Assembly (NCBI GenBank): GCA_017451915.1 | Contig: JAFTNJ010000039.1 | Coordinates: forward strand, 1-64,000 | Direction of reading: 5' to 3' | DNA length: 64,000 bases | Source of the DNA: Clostridia bacterium | Lineage (GTDB): Bacteria > Bacillota > Clostridia > Oscillospirales > CAG-272 | Shown: piece by piece, positions 42,172 to 51,072 of the stretch | Layout: each line of letters starts with the position of its first letter | Position numbering within the stretch: position 1 is the stretch's first letter | Translations under genes and position numbers: made by a program | Notes under the pieces: generated by a model | The model's input: the letters and a program-made list of their open reading frames with translations, nothing else | What the model was told of the DNA's origin: nothing | The model's database searches: none

Positions 42172-42261
42172 CAAAACATTGTCTTTTTTGCAGTTTTTGA
42201 AAAGGGGTGGGGGTATGGGGGAGGGGGAAAACTTTTTTCAAAAAGTTTTCCCCCTCCCCCA
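42172..42261 (-). repeat. Two-hairpin 3' element after lysS
   Basis: Read leftwards: a 20-base-pair stem (GGGGGAGGGGGAAAACTTTTT with its complement, 42216-42261), a C-rich linker (CCCCCACCCC), then a small hairpin CAAAAAC...GTTTTG with a 15-base loop (42172-42199). It starts 16 bases after the lysS stop and has the same plan as the elements after dapB and lysA. Confidence 0.6.
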
Positions 42262-42277
42262 TAAAAACAATCTTCAA

Positions 42278-44323
42278 TTAGTGAATAGCGGTGCCTTCGG
42301 GGACGGAATCGTCTACGAAGATGATCTTGCAGCCGCAAGCGTTGTTGGTGGCGGCAAGAAGCATACCGTTGGAGTTGATATTACAGATACGGTTGGGCTT
42401 GAGGTTGGCAATAACGATGATCTTGCGACCCACCAGCATCTCGGGTGTGTATTCCTCTTTGATAGAGGACATAATGACGCGCTCGCCGATGCCATCGAAC
42501 AGGGTCAGCTTGAGGCAGGAGTGGGATTTGCGTACCCCCTCGGCCTTGAGGATCTTGCAAACACGGAAGTCCAGCTTATCAAAGTCCTCAATGGTGACCT
42601 GCTCCTTGACGGGAGCCACGGGATCGGGCGTACGGTCAACCTCTTCCTCCACCACGGGCGCTTCTTCCACCACAGGCTTGTCCGCCTCGATCTCGGCCTC
42701 GGTCCGGGGATAGGAGAAGTCCAGAAGTCCCACGTATTTCTCGGATTCGATGGCGTAGAGGAACAGGTAGAGTCTGGGGCCTCTTTCCTTGTCGATGAGC
42801 AGCTTATATACGGTGCGGAAGAAGGCACCCTGAATGCCCTTGAGCTCCTTATCGCCCATTTCGGTGCCAAACACCGTTTTGGGAATGGCGTACAGCTCGG
42901 CGTTAAGCTCGTCCAGGGAGTAGCCGCCCTTGGCAATATAATCGTGCAGGAGGGCGATCTCCTTCTTTTCTTCCTCGGTCAGAGTATTGTAAACCTCCCA
43001 ATTCCGCGTCTGGCGCAGGCGGTTGACCTGATCGGGAGCGCACTGCTCCAGCCAGAACTTGGCGCGGTTCAAACGGTCGGCAAACTGCTCGGCCTTATAG
43101 GGAGTGCCAATCTTTTCAAACACGGTCTCCAGCATGGGAACGTTGAAGTTGACGATGGAGCCCAGCTGTACCAGAAGGGACATGGGAACGGTTTCCACGG
43201 TGCGGCCGGGAACCTGGCAGAGGAACATGATGTCCTGCACCGCCTCGGTAGCCTTGCCCTCGCGCACGTCGCTCAGCATCTTGTCAAATTCAAAGTACTG
43301 ACGGAGAATACCGTCGTCAAAGCAGATGTCAAAGGCCTTCACGGGGTCGGTCTTGGCGTAGAGCCAGAGAAGAACCTCGGGCTGATAGAGCTTGAGCAGG
43401 GTCTCGGGAGTGAGATTCAGACCCGAGGAGCTGGACATCTTACCCGTCATGCCCTTGATGCCAATGAACTCGTAGCCCTGATAGATGGGGGCGTCGTGTC
43501 CAAAGACCTTTTTGGCAATGAGCTTGGAGTTGTTGTAGGAGCCGGTAGGCGCGGAGTGATCCTTTCCGCCGGGCTCAAAGTCCACGTTCTCGTATCTCCA
43601 ACGCATGGCCCAGTCCACCTTCCAGCCCAGCTTGCAGTTGAAGTTATCGCGGAAGTTGAAATGCCCGCTATGACCGCAACGGCAGGTGTAATCGGCCTCG
43701 GTGCCGTCCTCGTTGAAGGCGGTGATGGTGGTAAAGTCGGTGTGACACGCGGGACAGAAGATGCTGACGGGAGAGTAAGCGGCCTTCTCGGCGTCGTGCT
43801 CGGCACGTCTTTGCTCCTCGGACTTGGTCATGTCCTTGGTCTTGAAGGAATCCAGGATCTCAAAGATCTCGTCACGCTTTTGAATGGCCTCGATCACATC
43901 CTTGTTGTACTTGCCCGAGCGGTACATATCGGCCTGGTAGCGGCAATCCAGCTCGATGCCAAAGGGCTCAATGCCCTTGAGGAATTCCTCCTCAAAGTGC
44001 TTGGCGTAGTTCTCGTGGCAGCCCCAGGGATCGGGAATATCCACGTAGGGACAGCCAATGTACTTATCGTAATCGCTGCCAACCACCGCCTGCACGTTTG
44101 CGGGGATCTTACGGCAACGGTCAAACTCGTCCCAGGAGATCAGGAGTCTTGCCTTTTTGCCCTTTCTCTGCAATGCCTTAACCACGAACAGGGGGGTTGC
44201 CAGATCGCGGAAGTTACCAATGTGGACCGAGCCCGAGGGGCTGACGCCCGCGGCGCAAACGTACTCCTCCTTTTCGGGATGTTTGTCAATGATTCGTTGT
44301 GCAATCTCATCTGACCAATGCAT
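42278..44323 (-). CDS. lysS: Lysyl-tRNA synthetase, class I, with C-terminal tRNA-binding domain
   Basis: A 681-residue class I LysRS, the archaeal-type enzyme unrelated to the common class II form. HIGH-type motif HIGN (34-37) in GVSPSGSVHIGNFRD; KMSSS (295-299); two zinc-like Cys pairs (CPAC, CRCG) near 190-217. An acidic/Pro linker (about 540-570) leads to an EMAPII/Arc1p/Trbp111-type tRNA-binding domain (about 575-681, DKLDFRVCKILKAEG). The start at MHWSDE was chosen; a GAGG lies 10 bases upstream, and an ATG 27 bases earlier is less likely. Confidence 0.92.
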   Translation of the reverse strand: MHWSDEIAQRIIDKHPEKEEYVCAAGVSPSGSVHIGNFRDLATPLFVVKALQRKGKKARLLISWDEFDRCRKIPANVQAVVGSDYDKYIGCPYVDIPDPWGCHENYAKHFEEEFLKGIEPFGIELDCRYQADMYRSGKYNKDVIEAIQKRDEIFEILDSFKTKDMTKSEEQRRAEHDAEKAAYSPVSIFCPACHTDFTTITAFNEDGTEADYTCRCGHSGHFNFRDNFNCKLGWKVDWAMRWRYENVDFEPGGKDHSAPTGSYNNSKLIAKKVFGHDAPIYQGYEFIGIKGMTGKMSSSSGLNLTPETLLKLYQPEVLLWLYAKTDPVKAFDICFDDGILRQYFEFDKMLSDVREGKATEAVQDIMFLCQVPGRTVETVPMSLLVQLGSIVNFNVPMLETVFEKIGTPYKAEQFADRLNRAKFWLEQCAPDQVNRLRQTRNWEVYNTLTEEEKKEIALLHDYIAKGGYSLDELNAELYAIPKTVFGTEMGDKELKGIQGAFFRTVYKLLIDKERGPRLYLFLYAIESEKYVGLLDFSYPRTEAEIEADKPVVEEAPVVEEEVDRTPDPVAPVKEQVTIEDFDKLDFRVCKILKAEGVRKSHSCLKLTLFDGIGERVIMSSIKEEYTPEMLVGRKIIVIANLKPNRICNINSNGMLLAATNNACGCKIIFVDDSVPEGTAIH

Positions 44324-44379
44324 AGTGTAAAAACCTCGCTTCTTTATCATAAGTATTTCTTAAAAATTCATTACTCTTT

Positions 44380-44408
44380 ATTGTAGCACACTTTTTAGGG
44401 AATGTCAA
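44380..44408 (-). promoter_or_regulatory. Promoter of lysS
   Basis: TTGACA (44403-44408) and TACAAT (44380-44385), 17-base spacer, read leftwards. The leader is short and shows no T-box. Confidence 0.85.
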
Positions 44409-44438
44409 CTGTTAATTTCAAAACCCACGGCCGTCTTC

Positions 44439-45185
44439 TCAAAGAAAGGCTCGCTTGAGAAACCGGGAGGGCGGATACCCGTAGGCTTTTCCAAAGGCAC
44501 GGGAAAAATATTTTTCGTCGGTAAAGCCGCAGGCAAAGGCAATCTCCTTGACCGAGCGGTCCCCCTCGGCCAAAAGCTCCAGGGCGCGGTTCAGCCGCAG
44601 GCGGGTAAGATACTGCTTGGGAGAGACGCCAAAATGCGCCGCAAAGGCCCGTTGCAGCCCCGACGCGCTGACAAATCCCACGTCACAAAGCTTTGCAACC
44701 GTCAGCCCGGGATCGTCAAAATGTGCTTCCATATAGCGGACGCAATCGGCAAGCGCGGTATGCTCCATGGCCCGTTGCTTGTCTCTTGCCATACGATCGA
44801 GAATATCGTAAAGAATCGATTTTGCCGGATTGACCGCGTGCCGCGCTTCCCACGCCTCCAACAGCCGCCGAAAGCCGTGCTCCAGAAAGGTGGGATGCGA
44901 AAAGCTGTGGTTTTCCGCGATCCCGTAACTGCATTCCCTGAAATGCGCCACAATACTCTCCCCGCCCGAATACTCCACCCGGTAGGGCGTGTTTGCGGGC
45001 AAAAAAAGAATATCCCCGGGATTGGAAACCATTCTCTTGCCCTCAATCTCAAAAATTCCCGTGCCGCTGACGCGATAAGAAAAGGCCGCGTACGGTCGGG
45101 GTTTGACCCAATAGACCCCCTCCTTGTGAAAAAAACGATCGATCATCAAAATCTGAAAGGACAGTCCGTCATCATTGTATATCAT
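44439..45185 (-). CDS. AraC-family transcriptional regulator
   Basis: A 248-residue regulator with an N-terminal cupin (RVSGTGIFEIEGKRMVSNPGDILFLPANTPYRVEY) and a C-terminal AraC double helix-turn-helix ending in FACGFTDEKYFSRAFGKAYGYPPSRFLK. Start at MIYNDDG with GAGGTG 8 bases upstream. Divergent from a GH20 gene, which is its likely target; the ligand may be an amino sugar. Confidence 0.92.
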   Translation of the reverse strand: MIYNDDGLSFQILMIDRFFHKEGVYWVKPRPYAAFSYRVSGTGIFEIEGKRMVSNPGDILFLPANTPYRVEYSGGESIVAHFRECSYGIAENHSFSHPTFLEHGFRRLLEAWEARHAVNPAKSILYDILDRMARDKQRAMEHTALADCVRYMEAHFDDPGLTVAKLCDVGFVSASGLQRAFAAHFGVSPKQYLTRLRLNRALELLAEGDRSVKEIAFACGFTDEKYFSRAFGKAYGYPPSRFLKRAFL

Positions 45186-45205
45186 TTTTTCATCACCTCT
45201 CCCAC

Positions 45206-45234
45206 AGTATAGCACATTCTGACCGAAAAGTCCA
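45206..45234 (-). promoter_or_regulatory. Promoter of the AraC gene
   Basis: TGGACT (45229-45234) and TATACT (45206-45211), 17-base spacer, read leftwards. The -10 context GTGCTATACTGT is repeated at the divergent GH20 promoter. Confidence 0.6.
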
Positions 45235-45255
45235 CCCCTGCGCGCAAAAAAGATG

Positions 45256-45284
45256 TGTTCAGATATTCTCGGACGTGCTATACT
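45256..45284 (+). promoter_or_regulatory. Promoter of the GH20 gene
   Basis: TATACT (45279-45284) with a weak -35 TGTTCA (45256-45261), 17-base spacer. A weak -35 is what one expects of an AraC-activated promoter. Confidence 0.55.
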
Positions 45285-45318
45285 GTAAAACGAAGAACAA
45301 CAAAAAAGGAGAATCCCC

Positions 45319-46734
45319 ATGATATTTCATCCGCAACGCCTGACTGCAACCAACGAACGCTTCGTCTTTTCGGGGCCCGTCCACGCAAGCGCCCATCCCT
45401 GCCTGCATACGGAGATCCTGAAGGAATTCTGGCACAATTTCAGCCTCCAATGCTCCTCCCTCCTCCTTTCAGAGAGCGATGACTACCTTTTTGCCGTGGG
45501 GAATACCCCAAGGATCCCCACGGACGGTGCCGCCTACAGCATTCATATCGACGCCCACGGCTTTTGCGTTTACGCCCACAACGAAAAGGATCTTCTCCTT
45601 GGAGTGATGACGCTGTTGGACCGGTTTCACCCCACGGAGGCAGAAGCCGGAGAGGCCACGGTGATCGCGCTGGAGGGCTGCCGGATTCAGGATTCCCCCC
45701 GCATCCCCACGCGCATGGTACACTTCTGCGTCTTTCCCGAGACCGAGCTTTGGGAGCTGCAACGCTTTTTGCGGTTTTGCGCCGCGCTGAAATATACCCA
45801 CGTGGTTTTGGAGTTTTGGGGAATGCTTCGGTACGACTGCCTGCGGGAGCTTTCCTGGGCCCACGCCTTTTCCAAAGAGCAGATCAAGCCCATCCTTCAA
45901 GAAGCAAAGGATCTGGGGCTGGAGATCGTTCCCATGTTCAATCATTGGGGACACGCCTCCGCCGGCCGTCTGATCCACGGAAAGCACGTGGTACTGGACC
46001 AAAACCCCGGACTGCAGCCCTACTTCAGCGAGGACGGCTGGTGTTGGGATGTTCGCAAGCCGAAGGTAAAACAGCTCCTGCGCCGGATCCGAGAAGAGCT
46101 GATCGACCTTTGCGGCGAGGGCTCCTATTTCCACATTGGATGCGACGAGGCGTTCAATTTTGAGTTCACCCGGGAAAATCTGGATCTGATTTGCGGCTTC
46201 ATCAACGAGGTCAGCGGCGAGATCCGCGCGCAGGGACGGCAGGGGATCGCGTGGGGCGATATGCTTCTGTATCACCATCCGCAGTGGAATCCCAACAACA
46301 AATATATCTGCAACGCCCCCTCCCCTGAGGTAGAAGCCTATCTGTTGGAGCATTTGAGCCACGATATTCTCCTCGCGGATTGGCAATACGACGCCACGGA
46401 AGCCCCCGTAGAAACCGTCTCGGTATTCCAGGCCGCCGGCTTTGATTGCCTGCTGTGCCCCTGGGACCGAGGGGTTCCCCAACTGCGCGCCGTGATCTCC
46501 ACGACCCAAGAACAGAAGCTGACGGGATTCCTTCACACCACCTGGCACACCCTATCCAAGGGCCTGTACTGTACGCTGCTGGCAGGGGTTGGGGGCTTTG
46601 AGAGCATCGAGGACTACGGAATGCTCCCCGCCCGCACCAGATCCGCCGCTCTCCTTCGCAGGGTCATGCCCTGCGGCGGCGACTACGAAAAAGCCGGCTG
46701 GAGTCGGCATCAGGTGGGGGAGATCTGGTACTGA
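45319..46734 (+). CDS. GH20 beta-N-acetylhexosaminidase-like protein
   Basis: A 471-residue GH20-type glycosidase. An N-terminal alpha/beta domain (about 1-135) precedes a TIM barrel with EIVPMFNHWGH and the catalytic pair Asp276-Glu277 in HIGCDEAF. No signal peptide, so it acts inside the cell on imported amino-sugar glycans. Shorter than the usual hexosaminidases, and the C-terminal part is less familiar, so a variant specificity is possible. Confidence 0.82.
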   Translation: MIFHPQRLTATNERFVFSGPVHASAHPCLHTEILKEFWHNFSLQCSSLLLSESDDYLFAVGNTPRIPTDGAAYSIHIDAHGFCVYAHNEKDLLLGVMTLLDRFHPTEAEAGEATVIALEGCRIQDSPRIPTRMVHFCVFPETELWELQRFLRFCAALKYTHVVLEFWGMLRYDCLRELSWAHAFSKEQIKPILQEAKDLGLEIVPMFNHWGHASAGRLIHGKHVVLDQNPGLQPYFSEDGWCWDVRKPKVKQLLRRIREELIDLCGEGSYFHIGCDEAFNFEFTRENLDLICGFINEVSGEIRAQGRQGIAWGDMLLYHHPQWNPNNKYICNAPSPEVEAYLLEHLSHDILLADWQYDATEAPVETVSVFQAAGFDCLLCPWDRGVPQLRAVISTTQEQKLTGFLHTTWHTLSKGLYCTLLAGVGGFESIEDYGMLPARTRSAALLRRVMPCGGDYEKAGWSRHQVGEIWY

Positions 46735-46780
46735 TCCAAGAGCTCTGCCGCTTTTGAATACTCCATGGCAAAAACAATCA

Positions 46781-46817
46781 TAAAAGAGGGCATTTCCCCA
46801 AAATGTCCTCTTTTTTC
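46781..46817 (+). terminator. Terminator of the GH20 gene
   Basis: AAAAGAGGGCATTT/AAATGTCCTCTTTT stem followed by a T run. Confidence 0.88.
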
Positions 46818-46922
46818 CTTTCGTCTGAATGGGCAAAGCCTGCAAAAGTCACACACAGCCAAGGACGCTTCCCTTCCGTTGATCTCCGCCGAAAATCTTT
46901 TGCGAAAAACACAGCTTTCCCC

Positions 46923-46951
46923 TTTACATTTTCCAAAAATTATGGTAGACT
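46923..46951 (+). promoter_or_regulatory. Promoter of pepF
   Basis: TTTACA (46923-46928) and TAGACT (46946-46951), 17-base spacer. Confidence 0.6.
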
Positions 46952-46991
46952 ATAAATACTACATTTTATACTACGAAAGGCAGAAATCGAA

Positions 46992-48770
46992 ATGGCAGTA
47001 AAAACCAGAAACGAAATCGACGTAAAATACACTTGGGATTTTTCCGACATCTTCCCCTCGGACGAAGCCTGGGAGGCAGCCTACACCGAATGTGAGGGGC
47101 TGATTGAAAAAATTGCCGCCGTTCCCGGCACCCTTGCCAACTCCGTGGAATCCATGAAGCAGGGGCTCTCCACCGTCTTTGCCGCAATGGAGCGCACCGA
47201 GCTGGTCTACATCTACTCCATGCTCCGCAAGAACGTGGACAACGGCGATCCCAAGTATCAGGCCATGCAGGGCAGAGCCGTAGGTTTGAGCGTGAAGCTC
47301 TCCACCGCCTGCGCCTTCCTGGAGCCCGAGATCCTGGCCATGGACGCCGCCCGGCTGGAGGAATTCCTCAAAGATCCCGACCTGGCCACCTACCGCCACT
47401 CCCTGAAGGACGTGGACCGTATGCGCGCCCACACCCTGGACGAAAAATCCGAGACCATGCTGGCACTCCTCTCCGACGTTTCGGGCAACTCCCGCAACGC
47501 CTTTGATATGCTGGAGAGCGTGGACATGACCTTCCCCGAGATCACCGACGAGGAGGGCAACACCGTAACCCTGACCCACGGCAACTTTGGCGTCTACCGC
47601 GAGAGCGCCGACCAGAGAGTGCGTCGGGAATCCTTTGAGAAATACTTTGGCGAGTTCAAAAAATACATCAACACCTTTGCCGCCATGTACGGCGGAAGCG
47701 TAAAGATGGATAACTACTACACCCGTGTGCGCGGCTACGATTCGGCCTGCCAAAAGGCACTCTACGGCAATAACGTGCCCGTGGAGGTCTACGATCAGCT
47801 CACCGAGGCCATTCACGGCGGTCTGCCCATCATGCGCCGCTACCTGGAGCTCCGCAAGAGAGTGCTGGGTCTGGAGGAGCTGAATATGTATGACCTCTAC
47901 TGCCCCATGGTCAAGGATGCCGACATGAAGGTTCCCTACGAGTCGGCACAGGATCTGGTGCGCAAGGCCACCGCTCCCCTGGGCGAGGACTACCAAAAGC
48001 TCCTGGATCGCGCCTTCTCCGAGCGTTGGATCGACGTTTACGAGAACAAGGGCAAATCCACCGGTGCCTACTCCTGCGGTGTCTTTGGCGTTCACCCCTA
48101 CGTTCTGCTCAACTATACCGACACCCTGGACGACGCCTTTACCCTGGCGCACGAGCTGGGTCACGCCATGCACTCCTATTTCTCGGATACCACCCAGGAT
48201 TTTGTCAACCACGACTACCGCATCCTGGTGGCCGAGGTGGCCTCTACGGTCAACGAGGTGCTCCTGACCCGTTACCTCCTCTCCATCGAGACCGATCCCA
48301 CCAAGCGCGCCTACATTCTTAACCACTTCCTGGAGGGCTTCCGCACCACCGTCTTCCGCCAGACCCTCTTTGCCGAGTTCGAGCGTCAGGCCCACGATCT
48401 GCAGATGAACGGCACGCCTCTGACCGCTCAGACCCTGAATAAGATCTACCGTCAGCTCAACGAGCTCTACTACGAGGGTGCCGTGGTCAACGAGCTTCAA
48501 GACATTGAATGGGCTCGCATTCCCCACTTCTACAACGCCTTCTACGTTTACCAGTACGCCACCGGCTTCTGCTCGGCGGTCTCCATTGCCAAGAAGATCC
48601 TGGAGGAGAACGGCGCCGCCGATTACCTCCGCTTCCTCTCCACGGGCGGCTCGGATTACCCCCTGGAGGAGCTCAAGATCGCCGGCGTGGATCTGACCCG
48701 TCCCGACACCGTGGCCGACGCCATGAAGGAATTTGATCGCGCCCTCTCCGAGTTGGAGGCACTGCTTTAA
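46992..48770 (+). CDS. pepF: Oligoendopeptidase F (M3B)
   Basis: A 592-residue cytoplasmic zinc peptidase that cuts short peptides. The zinc site is HELGHAMHS (about 386-394) with the third ligand Glu in AEVASTVNE. The helical N-terminal lobe and the ending typical of the family (PLEELKIAGVDLTRPDTVADAM) are present. Full length for the family. The lipoprotein gene follows 60 bases later without a terminator. Confidence 0.96.
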   Translation: MAVKTRNEIDVKYTWDFSDIFPSDEAWEAAYTECEGLIEKIAAVPGTLANSVESMKQGLSTVFAAMERTELVYIYSMLRKNVDNGDPKYQAMQGRAVGLSVKLSTACAFLEPEILAMDAARLEEFLKDPDLATYRHSLKDVDRMRAHTLDEKSETMLALLSDVSGNSRNAFDMLESVDMTFPEITDEEGNTVTLTHGNFGVYRESADQRVRRESFEKYFGEFKKYINTFAAMYGGSVKMDNYYTRVRGYDSACQKALYGNNVPVEVYDQLTEAIHGGLPIMRRYLELRKRVLGLEELNMYDLYCPMVKDADMKVPYESAQDLVRKATAPLGEDYQKLLDRAFSERWIDVYENKGKSTGAYSCGVFGVHPYVLLNYTDTLDDAFTLAHELGHAMHSYFSDTTQDFVNHDYRILVAEVASTVNEVLLTRYLLSIETDPTKRAYILNHFLEGFRTTVFRQTLFAEFERQAHDLQMNGTPLTAQTLNKIYRQLNELYYEGAVVNELQDIEWARIPHFYNAFYVYQYATGFCSAVSIAKKILEENGAADYLRFLSTGGSDYPLEELKIAGVDLTRPDTVADAMKEFDRALSELEALL

Positions 48771-48830
48771 TCATTTTTCCCACCTACGAACAAATCCCCG
48801 ACGAATCTGACATAACAAAAGGAGAACCTT

Positions 48831-50354
48831 ATGAAACCGACTCGATTTGCTCGCATTTTGACCCTGCTTCTCACCGTTACGCTCCTCTCCTGCTCCTTCT
48901 TTGGCTGTGCGGGCGGAGGAACCGATCCCCAAAACACGCAAAACAACAGTACAACCGCCGCTCCCGCTACCACCGAGGATCCCAACGCCGGGCTCTACGA
49001 TGAGAACGGCTACTGGAAGGATCAGATCCCCGAGGAGCTGGACTACAACCAAGAGGTCTCCATTCTTTGTTGGGCCTCCATTGCCAACGAATTCGCCTGT
49101 GACGAATACAACGGTCAGGCCATCAACGACGCGCTGGTCAGCCGTGACCTGAACGTGGAGGACCGCCTCAACATCAGCCTGGTATATCTTACCGAGCTGA
49201 TCGGCGGTGAATCGGTCACCGCCGTAAATCACTACACCGATATGGTGAAAAAAGCCGCCCAATCGGGAGACACCTACGATATGCTGGCTCTCTACGGAAG
49301 AACCGCAGCCACCCTTTCCTATCAGGGATACCTCACGAACGTGATGACCATTGAGGAATCCTACCTGAATTTTGAAAACCCCTGGTGGACCGGCAACCTA
49401 TTGGAGGAGCTGCTCATCGGCAACTCTCTGTTCCTCCTCTCGGGCGATATCTCCCCCAGCATCTACGAGCAGGCCTACACCCTGTTCTACAACGTGGATA
49501 TGATTGAGGACCGCGGTCTGGAGGATCCCTACACCTTGGTCAAGCAAAACGCCTGGACCCTGGAGAAATTCCGGGAATACACCAAGGACGTGGAGGTGGA
49601 CGCCAACGGAAATCCCGCCTACGGCTTTGCTTCCAGTTATTACACCGTTCCTGCCATGATGCACGGCTGTGCCATTCGTTTGATGGAGCGGGACGAGGAA
49701 AAACTGCTCAAGCTCTCGGATGAGCTCTTCTCGGAAAAGGCCATTGACATTGTGGGGGACCTGACCGAATGGGCCAAGGCCGACAACTTTATCGTTGCCG
49801 ACACCTCTGCCCTTGCCCGTCCCTATTTCACCTCGGGTACCGCCATGTTCCTCTGCGACCGTTTGCTCGAGTGCTTTAACTTTAACGATATTTCCAACTT
49901 TGCCTACAGCGTGGTTCCCACCCCCAAGTTCAACGAGGACCAGGATCGCTACTACTCCACCCTGGATACCCAGCTCACCTTCTACTGCTTGATGACCGGA
50001 CTCTCGCAGGAGGATCTCTCCATGATGTCGGCCATCATCGAGTGTCTGGCCAGCGAATCCTACCGCCTGGTATCCCCCGCCGTGGTGGAGACCTGCCTGG
50101 AGGGCCGTTACGCCCAATCCGAGCAGATGTCCGAAATGATCCGCGTGATCGTGGACAGCATCTACTACGACTTTGGCCGGATCTACTCCTCCGGCGACAC
50201 CGACTACCTTTGTGATAAGGCCGGACGCATCATTCAAGGCACCAAGAGCGGCTACGAAACCTTGACCTGGTCGGCCTACAAAAACTCCTACGGCAACTAC
50301 CTGAACAATCAGTTCCAAAAGATCGTAAACAAATTTATTGAACTGGAACAATAA
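48831..50354 (+). CDS. Extracellular solute-binding lipoprotein
   Basis: A 507-residue family-1-like solute-binding lipoprotein. Signal peptide with Cys26 as lipid site (SFFGC), a Thr/Asn/Pro-rich linker, then the binding domain (EVSILCWASIANEFACDEYNG; TLEKFREYTKDV). No permease or ATPase gene is adjacent, so it must use a transporter encoded elsewhere, or acts as a sensor. Ligand unknown, probably an oligosaccharide. Confidence 0.8.
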   Translation: MKPTRFARILTLLLTVTLLSCSFFGCAGGGTDPQNTQNNSTTAAPATTEDPNAGLYDENGYWKDQIPEELDYNQEVSILCWASIANEFACDEYNGQAINDALVSRDLNVEDRLNISLVYLTELIGGESVTAVNHYTDMVKKAAQSGDTYDMLALYGRTAATLSYQGYLTNVMTIEESYLNFENPWWTGNLLEELLIGNSLFLLSGDISPSIYEQAYTLFYNVDMIEDRGLEDPYTLVKQNAWTLEKFREYTKDVEVDANGNPAYGFASSYYTVPAMMHGCAIRLMERDEEKLLKLSDELFSEKAIDIVGDLTEWAKADNFIVADTSALARPYFTSGTAMFLCDRLLECFNFNDISNFAYSVVPTPKFNEDQDRYYSTLDTQLTFYCLMTGLSQEDLSMMSAIIECLASESYRLVSPAVVETCLEGRYAQSEQMSEMIRVIVDSIYYDFGRIYSSGDTDYLCDKAGRIIQGTKSGYETLTWSAYKNSYGNYLNNQFQKIVNKFIELEQ

Positions 50355-50368
50355 GCCTTTATACATCA

Positions 50369-50405
50369 AAAAGGGCGCACGTGCTTAGCACGTGCGCTCT
50401 TTTTG
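50369..50405. terminator. Terminator after the solute-binding lipoprotein
   Basis: AAAAAGGGCGCACGTGCT pairs with its complement around TAG; T run on each strand, so it also serves the converging XRE gene. Confidence 0.9.
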
Positions 50406-50410
50406 AACAG

Positions 50411-50644
50411 TTATAAACGGTTTTCAATTTCTTTTACAATATCGCTCATGCTTATATTTAGAGCGAGACTGATTCGATAGAGAGTTTCCAACGTGGGTTT
50501 ACGCTCACCGCGTTCAATAGCACTCAAATGCGTTCGTCCTATGTCTGCCAATCCGCTTAAAACTTCCTGTGAAAGCTGCCTTTCCTTCCTGCAATATGCA
50601 ATCGCTTCTCCCACAATTTTAGAATCCAAATAAATCTCTGCCAC
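50411..50644 (-). CDS. Small XRE-family DNA-binding protein
   Basis: A 77-residue Cro/C1-type helix-turn-helix protein (AIAYCRKERQLSQEVLSGLADIGRTHLSAIERGERKPTLETLYRI). It starts with GTG, preceded by GAGGTG with a 5-base gap. AT-rich. Divergent from a small membrane protein gene, which it may repress. Confidence 0.88.
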   Translation of the reverse strand: MAEIYLDSKIVGEAIAYCRKERQLSQEVLSGLADIGRTHLSAIERGERKPTLETLYRISLALNISMSDIVKEIENRL

Positions 50645-50700
50645 AATATCACCTCAATAAATATTGTACGGCTTTTTTTGACAAAAAATGAACACTTATG

Positions 50701-50729
50701 TTGACAAAAGAACACATTTGTGTTATAAT
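50701..50729 (+). promoter_or_regulatory. Promoter of the small membrane protein
   Basis: Consensus TTGACA (50701-50706) and TATAAT (50724-50729), 17-base spacer. Confidence 0.9.
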
Positions 50730-50774
50730 GTTGATTGGAAAGATTTCCAAAAAAATATTAGGAGGGTTCTAATT

Positions 50775-50963
50775 ATGGGAACAATATTAATTATCGTATA
50801 CTGCGTTGCCGGCTATTGGTCTGTGGGGCAAACGATTTATGCCGATAAAATCAGAATCGGCACTTGGTCAAATTTGTTTTTGCAACAATTTATTATTGGA
50901 TTATTAGCAGGATGGATTTTGATTCCCGTTGCAATAATTAAAAAATTAATTCAAAGGCAATAA
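50775..50963 (+). CDS. Small membrane protein of unknown function
   Basis: A 62-residue protein with two hydrophobic segments (ILIIVYCVAGYWSVG; LFLQQFIIGLLAGWILIPVAII) and a short basic end. AGGAGG lies just before the start, and a consensus promoter and a terminator frame it, so it is a real gene despite its size. AT-rich, like the divergent XRE gene. No family recognised. Confidence 0.75.
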   Translation: MGTILIIVYCVAGYWSVGQTIYADKIRIGTWSNLFLQQFIIGLLAGWILIPVAIIKKLIQRQ

Positions 50964-50975
50964 ATACTGTGGATC

Positions 50976-51008
50976 AAAAAAGCAACCGTACATACGGTTG
51001 CTTTTTAT
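50976..51008 (+). terminator. Terminator of the small membrane protein gene
   Basis: AAAAGCAACCGTA-CAT-ACGGTTGCTTTTT. Confidence 0.92.
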
Positions 51009-51017
51009 TATACGATA

Positions 51018-51051
51018 AAACCCGGGGCTGTTGCGTTTGCAACAGCCCCGG
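51018..51051 (-). terminator. Terminator of the PFOR gene
   Basis: 13-base stem CCGGGGCTGTTGC/GCAACAGCCCCGG followed on the minus strand by TTTTATC. Confidence 0.9.
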
Positions 51052-51072
51052 AGGGATTTATAAACCTCTGAA

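Noticed and set aside
44324..44379. T-box or L-box leader on lysS
   Set aside because: The leader is only about 50 bases long and shows neither the T-box sequence nor lysine aptamer motifs.
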